Positions 13,921-18,635 of a DNA stretch of 18,635 bases are shown one piece after another. The notes beneath the pieces are model-generated. The model worked only from the letters and a program-made list of their open reading frames with translations, was not told the DNA's origin and made no database searches. The position numbers and the translations under genes are program-made. This DNA is from Chloroflexota bacterium (GTDB taxonomy: Bacteria; Chloroflexota; Dehalococcoidia; SM23-28-2; RBG-16-64-32): positions 1 through 18,635 of the forward strand of contig JADFRV010000027.1 of the NCBI GenBank assembly GCA_022561095.1, in the 5' to 3' direction. The stretch's first letter is position 1, and every line of letters begins with the position of its first letter.

Positions 13921-15147
13921 CTACCCCGCCTTGGCGACGCCGCGCACGTAGAAGACCACGCCGTCCAGCTGGGTCCGGTCTGTGGCTACGAAGTAGGTGA
14001 GGTGAGGCGTGTCGTTGCTGTCCAGGGCGAGGCCGATGGTCTGACCGAAGGGGTCGCCGTCCGCCTGGAGGACGGTCTCTATCCGCCACCCGTCGGCCTG
14101 GCGCCAAGCGAGCTTGATGGTCTGTTGGTCTGAGTAGGCGATGACGGGGTTGCCCTGAGAGTCGAAGGCCAGGGAGATGATGTTGCGAGCGCCGGTCATG
14201 CCCAGCAGGAGGCTATCGAGCCGGTCCACTTCCTCGATGCTCCAGGCGCCGTTCTCGAACAGGGCGTACTTGATGGCGCCGGCGGAGTCGCCGTCGCGTT
14301 GGAGGTAGGCGACGTGGGGGCGGTCGCCGACGTCGAGGAGCATGTCGGCGAACAGGCCGACGTCGCCGTCCGTGTCGATGGCGGTGACCGTCCAGTCGGA
14401 GTCGGTTCGGGAGGCGTACATTAGGTCGGTGGACTGGTCGTTGTAGAAGGTGGCGTGAGGGTTGCCAGCGGAGTCGAGGGCGATGGTGGTACCGAACTCG
14501 TACATGAGGGGGCCGGAGCCCACCTGCTGGACGGTCCAGTTGTCGCCGTCGAAGAAGCCGTACTCGAGGCCGACATCGGACCCGAAGCCGGAGGGGTCGA
14601 TGGAGATGGTGTGAGGCCGGCCGTCGGCGTCGAGGGCGAGGGCGCTGTCCCAGCCGTCGTGTCCGGGGCTCTCCGTGCGCAGCACCAGCCACTCGCCGGC
14701 GTCCAGGTCCTGGGCCAGGGCCACCACCTGGTCCTCGAAGTCGTGGTTGTGGTAGGCGATCCAGGGGACGCCGTCCGCGTTGATGGCGATCTCCAGGGGG
14801 AAGTAGAAGTAGCCCTCGGCGACGGTGGAGGTGACGGTGGTGTCGCTGATGAGGGAGTGCTTGACGAAGCCGGGCTGAGCCTCGAGGCCGTAGGCGAGGT
14901 GGGCGCGACCCTGGGCGTCCAGGGCGAGGTCAGGCCTGACGCCGCGCTGAATCTCCAGCACCTCCCAGTCGAAGTCGCCCTCGCCGGTCACCGTCTGGGT
15001 GCCGGAAGCAGGCTCGGCGGCGGGCGTGTCGCCGGTCGGCGGCTCTCCGCCCCCGTCGCCGCCGTTGCCGTTGCAGGCGACGGCGATGAGCGCTACGGCG
15101 GTGCCGACGAGAGCGAGCCCGAGGGCCCAGCGACGCTTGGGTGTCAT
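13921..15147 (-). CDS. Secreted lipoprotein with beta-propeller-like repeats
   Basis: A 408-aa lipoprotein. The signal peptide has a basic start (MTPKRR), a hydrophobic core and a lipobox-like AVAC with the lipidated cysteine at C25, followed by a Gly/Pro/Thr-rich linker. The mature part repeats a motif of the type LALDAQGRAHLAY / LALDSNDTPHLTY about every 50-60 residues, alternating with Trp-containing strands, as in BNR/sialidase-like propellers. There are no evident catalytic residues. It is probably a surface-anchored binding protein. The ATG 15147 has GGGGAGGAG upstream and a perfect GTGGTACCAC palindrome lies about 30 bases before the start. It belongs to the arm right of the att scar. 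Confidence 0.82.
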   Translation of the reverse strand: MTPKRRWALGLALVGTAVALIAVACNGNGGDGGGEPPTGDTPAAEPASGTQTVTGEGDFDWEVLEIQRGVRPDLALDAQGRAHLAYGLEAQPGFVKHSLISDTTVTSTVAEGYFYFPLEIAINADGVPWIAYHNHDFEDQVVALAQDLDAGEWLVLRTESPGHDGWDSALALDADGRPHTISIDPSGFGSDVGLEYGFFDGDNWTVQQVGSGPLMYEFGTTIALDSAGNPHATFYNDQSTDLMYASRTDSDWTVTAIDTDGDVGLFADMLLDVGDRPHVAYLQRDGDSAGAIKYALFENGAWSIEEVDRLDSLLLGMTGARNIISLAFDSQGNPVIAYSDQQTIKLAWRQADGWRIETVLQADGDPFGQTIGLALDSNDTPHLTYFVATDRTQLDGVVFYVRGVAKAG

Positions 15148-15178
15148 CCGTGTCTCCTCCCCAACGATAGGTGCGCTT

Positions 15179-15188
15179 GTGGTACCAC
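15179..15188. promoter_or_regulatory. GTGGTACCAC palindrome upstream of the lipoprotein
   Basis: A perfect 10-bp palindrome about 32 bases before the lipoprotein ATG, in a position where a dimeric repressor could bind. No regulator is encoded nearby and the site may be chance. Confidence 0.2.
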
Positions 15189-15261
15189 TAGTTCTTACGC
15201 TGGTGAAGCTGAGAGAGATTAGGCGCCGGGGAGAAACCTTCGGGCAGGTCCTCGAGGAACC

Positions 15262-15978
15262 CTACCAGATGTCGCCCACGTTGGCGCGCTCCGGCAGGCC
15301 GCGGCGCTCCCAGTAGCCTTTGCGGTCGTCGGCGACGAACTCCAGGCGCTGGACCCACTTGGCCCACTTGTAGCCGTACTTGCCGGGGATGGCCAGTCGC
15401 AGCGGGTAGCCCAGCTTGTTCACATGCTCGCCGTTCACGGAGTAGACCAGGAACGCCTCGTGCTTCAGCAGCTCCACCAGGGGGATGGTCTCGCGGTAGC
15501 CGTCGGCGCAGTGGAAGACGGCGCGGCGGGCGGTGTCTTGTACCTCAGTCAGGTCGATCAGGTGGCTGAGCGGCACGCCCTTCATGACGGTGTTGTTTCG
15601 AAATCCGCCTACGCAGTCCATGCGCACCTCTCGCTCCACCGCCGGCATCTCCAGCAGCTGATCGTAGCGGAGGACGAGCGGGTGGCCCACGGCGCCATCG
15701 ATGGTCAGGGTAAAGGAACTCACGTCCACTTTGGGCACTCTCCAGAAGGATAGGGTGCCGACTTCCTCCAGCGGTGTTAACTCGTTCTGCCTCTCCACGC
15801 CCGTGAGCCGTTTCATGGCCAGAACCGAAATGATGAACGCCGCCGAGGCCACCCGCCGCAGCGGATAGGGTAGGATGATGAATGCGTAGTAGGACAGCCT
15901 GAGCGTGGCCCGCTTAAGCCAGCTGTCGCCCGCGTTGAAGCGGATGAACCAGCGGCTGACAGTGCTGCGATGTGCCAT
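15262..15978 (-). CDS. Sulfite-oxidase-fold molybdopterin oxidoreductase
   Basis: A 238-aa protein of the oxidoreductase molybdopterin-binding (SUOX/YedY-like) family. The molybdenum-ligating cysteine is C122 in VRMDCVGGFRNN, followed by the typical KGVPLSHLID and a C-terminal YPLRLAIPGKYGYKWAKWVQ block. Residues about 28-56 form one or two hydrophobic segments, so it is probably membrane-anchored; no clear twin-arginine signal is seen. The start is uncertain: ATG 15978 gives a sensible membrane-anchor start but lacks a good ribosome-binding site, and the frame stays open upstream to about 16158 with low-quality sequence. It lies after the FGE-family gene on the same strand with about 190 bases between. 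Substrate unknown. Confidence 0.82.
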   Translation of the reverse strand: MAHRSTVSRWFIRFNAGDSWLKRATLRLSYYAFIILPYPLRRVASAAFIISVLAMKRLTGVERQNELTPLEEVGTLSFWRVPKVDVSSFTLTIDGAVGHPLVLRYDQLLEMPAVEREVRMDCVGGFRNNTVMKGVPLSHLIDLTEVQDTARRAVFHCADGYRETIPLVELLKHEAFLVYSVNGEHVNKLGYPLRLAIPGKYGYKWAKWVQRLEFVADDRKGYWERRGLPERANVGDIW

Positions 15979-16170
15979 TCTGCTTAGAGATACGTCCGTA
16001 ACGGGGGGAAAGCTTCCACCCATCGAAGAGCGTGATATCAACTTCTCTAGGGTTCTGTACCGACCACATTGTGAGTCCCTGGCTGGCATCGGAACGGAGT
16101 AAAGTGTGAGCGTAGAGAAGGAGGAGAGACAACCAATTGAAGGCGGATATATGAGCACGGTGGGAGCGGC

Positions 16171-17154
16171 TTAGAGACGGACACTGGAAGTCAGCTCCTT
16201 CCTCACGACGCACCGAAAACCGATGTGGCTCATCCCCGTATCGATCATCTGGGGCCGGCGCGCCGCCGGCCGGTAGCGCTGGCAATAGTTGTCGGCGCAG
16301 AGGAAAGAGCCACCCTTGATCACCTTTCGTGGGACCCTAAACTGCGGCTGCGCGAGATCGTAGCTGTCGTCTTCTGCTCCCCCCTGCGGATTGCTGGGTA
16401 CGCAGCACGACTGATCGATGTCTTCGGGATGCTGGGCAGTGTACCAGTCGCTCGTCCACTCCCAAACGTTACCGGCCATGTCGTAAAGGCCGAACCCGTT
16501 GGGCGGGAAGGAGCCCGCAGACGCGGTGCCCTCGAAGCCATCGTCCAAAGTGTTCTGCCAGGGGAACTCGCCCTGCCACCAGTTGGCGAGCACCTTGCCG
16601 TCAGGGAATCGCTCGTCACCCCATGTGAACGTCGCGCCCTCGAGCCCACCCCGGGCCGCGCGCTCCCATTTTGCTTCTGTGGGCAACTCCTTTCCCACGC
16701 AGGTCGCGTACGCCTGGGCGTCCTCATAGGCGACGTGGACGACGGGGTGATCCAGGAGATCGATGATGGAACTGTCCGGACCTTCGGGATAACGCCAGCT
16801 CGCACCCGGGGTCCAGACCCACCACTGGCTCAGGTGGCGGAGATCGACAGGGCTGGGGGTCTTGTGGAACACCAGCGAGCCGGGTACTAGGTTCTCCGCA
16901 GGCGCATCGGGGAAATCGGATGCGTCGAGTTGACGCTCGGCCACAGTGACATATCCGGTCTCTTGGACGAATCTGTCGAACTGCTGGTTCGTGACGGTGT
17001 AGCGATCCATCCAGAAGCCGTCCACGGCTACGCTGTGGGCCGGCGCCTCCTCAGGGTAGTGGTTGCTGGAGCCCATTTGGAACGGGCCGCCTGGGATCCA
17101 AACCAGGTCTGGGCCTGGCGGTTTGGCTGGCGTCTCTCGCACCTCGCCGCGCAA
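16171..17154 (-). CDS. Formylglycine-generating enzyme family protein (SUMF1/FGE-like)
   Basis: A protein of about 327 aa with the FGE-sulfatase fold. It has the early VWIPGGPFQMGS signature, DRYTVTNQQFDRFV, LPTEAKWERAARGG, NGFGLYDMAGNVWEWTSDWY, KGGSFLC and the terminal GFRCVV. The two cysteines equivalent to the active-site pair of FGE are present as C286-x4-C291 (LCADNYC), so it may truly oxidise a sulfatase cysteine to formylglycine. An arylsulfatase fragment lies 35 bases upstream on the same strand, which fits a sulfatase-maturase pair. The start is uncertain: TTG 17154 has no clear Shine-Dalgarno, and a GTG at 17142 is an alternative. Confidence 0.9.
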   Translation of the reverse strand: MRGEVRETPAKPPGPDLVWIPGGPFQMGSSNHYPEEAPAHSVAVDGFWMDRYTVTNQQFDRFVQETGYVTVAERQLDASDFPDAPAENLVPGSLVFHKTPSPVDLRHLSQWWVWTPGASWRYPEGPDSSIIDLLDHPVVHVAYEDAQAYATCVGKELPTEAKWERAARGGLEGATFTWGDERFPDGKVLANWWQGEFPWQNTLDDGFEGTASAGSFPPNGFGLYDMAGNVWEWTSDWYTAQHPEDIDQSCCVPSNPQGGAEDDSYDLAQPQFRVPRKVIKGGSFLCADNYCQRYRPAARRPQMIDTGMSHIGFRCVVRKELTSSVRL

Positions 17155-17189
17155 CGATCTTCTCGCAATGCCGCCGGCATGCGCCGCCG

Positions 17190-17545
17190 TCAGGCGCTCG
17201 TGATCCCCTGCTTCAGCTTATCCATGACCTGATCCACACTGAAGCTGGCGGCCTTCTGCCGCGGCGGGAACTCCTTGAAGGTGGCAAGAAATTCACCGAC
17301 AAAGGTCTGTGCGGGGACGAGCAGAAAGGCGTGGTCGATCACCCAGTCCCAGTACGTATTCGACGTGACGTCGGCGAGCTCGAACGGATCGGTGCGCAGG
17401 TTGAAAATCTTCGGTATGCGCAGCGGTGTGAAGGGCTCTGCCCATATTTGCATCGTGCCTCTCATGCGCTGCTCCATGAAGACGAGCTTCCAGTTGTCGT
17501 AGCGGATCGCCACGAGGTCGCCGTCCAGAAGGGGCGCGTCCGCGA
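17190..17545 (-). pseudogene. Arylsulfatase C-terminal fragment
   Basis: The minus frame ending at TGA 17190 reads DGDLVAIRYDNWKLVFMEQR, then MQIWAEPFTPLRIPKIFNLR and SNTYWDWVIDHAFLLVPAQT. This is the conserved end of bacterial arylsulfatases. Upstream of about 17545 the similarity stops and the same frame merely runs antisense to a glycosyltransferase fragment. The N-terminal CxPxR active-site motif and metal ligands are absent, so this cannot be an active sulfatase. It is truncated at the same junction where the glycosyltransferase fragment begins. Confidence 0.75.
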
Positions 17546-17549
17546 ATAC

Positions 17550-18092
17550 ATTGAGCTTGCCGGCCGACTCGGCGTGCCGTTCGTGCGGGTCCTGGCCGGG
17601 TACGCGTGTCGCCGTCCGTTGGTGGGTTTCGAGCCCCGCCAACACGCGCTCGGGCGCATCGCCGCGGCCTGTCGCGAGCTGGATCTGCAGCTCTTGATCG
17701 CCCACTGTGGTCGTCTGGATGCGTCGCAAGAGCGGCGGCTGCTCAAGGCAGGCGCCAGCTGGGTCACCGATTTCGCGCCGCAGCGTGCGATGCTGGCGCG
17801 AGCGGATGCCGTGATTACCCATGCCGGGCTCAACACCGTGCTCGACGCGCTAGAAGCAGGGGTGCCAAGCCTTGCGTTGCCGATTGCTTTCGATCAGCCC
17901 GGTGTGGCTGCTCGGGTGGTGCATGCGGGCGTGGGCTTGAAACTCGACCCGCGCTTGGCCAGTCGTCGACGCATTGTGCAGGGGCTGCGGCGACTGCTAG
18001 GCGAGCCCGGCTTTGCCGAGCGTGCCAGGAAGCTGGGCGACGAGGTACGCACGGCCGGCGGGGCGCCGCGCCCGGCACGCGACGTGGTGCAG
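17550..18092 (+). pseudogene. C-terminal part of a CrtX/UGT-like glycosyltransferase
   Basis: An open plus frame without a start reads LGRIAAACRELDLQLLIAHC, then WVTDFAPQRAMLARADAVIT, HAGLNTVLDALEAGVPSLAL and PIAFDQPGVAARVVHAGVGL. This is the nucleotide-sugar-binding C-terminal half of GT1 enzymes such as zeaxanthin glucosyltransferase; HAGLNT..DAL..GVP...PI..DQP is the family signature. The N-terminal acceptor-binding half is missing; 17550-17640 reads LAGRLGVPFVRVLAG, which may be a shrunken remainder of it. The frame does not stop at the expected C-terminus but continues into an unrelated membrane protein. Not expected to be functional as it stands. Confidence 0.7.
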
Positions 18093-18635
18093 GGCTTCTA
18101 TTCCGGGACCCAGACCGTCTTCGCCTTCCCCACCGGCGAGGCGCCGGCCCCGGAGATTCCCTGGAGCCTCCTCTTCGGATGGCTCGTTATTATCCTGATT
18201 GCCGCCAGCTATGCCCGATCGTCTCGCTTTCGCTACATGGTGCCGCGCTATTTCCTGGCCCACGGCTTCTACCGCGAGGCGATCCGTGAAGGACGGGAAG
18301 TGTTGCTCGGCGTCAGCGTCGTGTTGCTGGTGGCGCTGGCGCTGAGTGCGGGGGTGTTTGGCAGTGTCTTCCTGGAGGTGGTGCGGCACGAGGCAGCGTT
18401 CGAGTTGCTGTTTCGCGCCTTGCCGGAGCCGGCGCAACTCGTCGGGGTGGCGCTGCTGGCCCAGCCGTGGATGCTGGTGTTGCTGCTGGGCAGCTTCTAC
18501 GCGCTGGACCTGGCCCTGTGGACGACGCTGCTCTCGTTCGCCTCGCGTCGGCGCCAGCCGCTGATTCCAGGACAGGCGCTGATGCTGGTGCTCTGGGCGC
18601 GCTGGCCGTTTCCGCTGCTGATGGTCGGCGCGATG
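18093..18635 (+). CDS. Multi-pass membrane protein, 5'-truncated and running off the window
   Basis: From about 18093 the frame that carries the glycosyltransferase fragment reads TQTVFAFPTGEAPAPEIPWS, then a hydrophobic helix (LLFGWLVIILIAAS), a basic loop (RSSRFRYMVPRYFLAHGFYR, then EAIREGRE), a long helix (VLLGVSVVLLVALALSAGVF) and further hydrophobic segments to the window end. It resembles the middle of an integral membrane protein of the kind seen in Rhodothermales/Bacteroidota, but that is only an impression. No start codon with a ribosome-binding site is seen at the junction. I cannot name the family or its role. Confidence 0.5.

Noticed and set aside
14455..15222. Plus-strand 255-codon Val/Gly/Glu-rich frame
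   Set aside because: Antisense to the lipoprotein gene, which has a signal peptide, lipobox, good ribosome site and regular repeats.
17546..17822. N-terminal extension of the sulfatase fragment frame (start MGNHGIRSRQ)
   Set aside because: This part is antisense to clear glycosyltransferase coding sequence and shows no sulfatase features; it is open only because of GC-rich codon bias.
17606..18289. Arg/Ala/Gly-rich 227-codon plus frame
   Set aside because: It is a shadow of the glycosyltransferase/membrane-protein frame, with the low-complexity composition typical of wrong-frame GC-rich DNA.
1..18635. CRISPR array, insertion sequence or integrase gene
   Set aside because: No regularly spaced repeat-spacer units, transposase motifs or tyrosine-recombinase motifs were seen in any frame I read; only att-like scars are present.

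Overview
The window is an 18.6 kb piece of a GC-rich bacterial chromosome or metagenomic contig. The gene set suggests a Chloroflexota (Dehalococcoidia-like) or similar terrestrial/marine bacterium: SPW-repeat membrane proteins, DoxX-family proteins, a histidine kinase fused to an OmpR-type regulator, a geranylgeranyl-reductase-like flavoprotein, and a lipoprotein with 'ALDxxGxPH' repeats. This placement rests on family resemblance only. No 16S gene or complete tRNA is present.

Left arm (1-8151, all minus strand). In transcription order it holds: a two-TM protein; a small exported protein whose SHOCT-like tail is out of frame; a DoxX protein behind a good sigma-70-type promoter; a GSxGxIG epimerase; an SPW/VKOR-like membrane protein with a Met/His-rich N-terminus; a 41-codon remnant of transketolase; a geranylgeranyl-reductase-family FAD enzyme; and a copper P-type ATPase with a fused N-terminal cupredoxin-like domain, which runs off the left edge.

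Centre (8349-13241, plus strand, divergent from the left arm). An extended -10 promoter precedes a 774-aa PAS-PAS-HisKA-HATPase-REC-winged-helix protein, which is a whole two-component system in one chain. It is followed by a stand-alone receiver, a small CxxC/CxxC protein, a one-TM peptide, a second Cys-rich small protein, a second DoxX paralogue, a terminator-like hairpin and a flavin reductase. The two doxX genes lie on either side of the sensor and face away from it. With the VKOR-like CxxC protein, the Cys-rich small proteins, the flavin reductase and the copper ATPase, this looks like a sensor-controlled envelope redox/copper module. That is an inference and the best candidate for an undescribed system here.

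Boundary (13242-13860). This gene-poor stretch has three 11-bp repeats, then the 3' half of a tRNA-Gly(CCC) starting exactly at the anticodon loop, then a second tRNA-like anticodon arm, then the C-terminal remnant of a class III nucleotide cyclase. It looks like the distal attachment site of an integrated element. By the usual geometry the element would lie to the left, so the redox module may be island cargo.

Right arm (13921-18635). On the minus strand are a lipoprotein, a sulfite-oxidase-fold molybdopterin protein, a formylglycine-generating-enzyme-family protein and the C-terminus of an arylsulfatase. At about 17.55 kb the sequence switches to a plus-strand fragment of a CrtX-like glycosyltransferase, fused in frame at about 18.09 kb to a multi-TM protein that runs off the right edge. 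These abrupt joins indicate either real recombination or a chimeric assembly.
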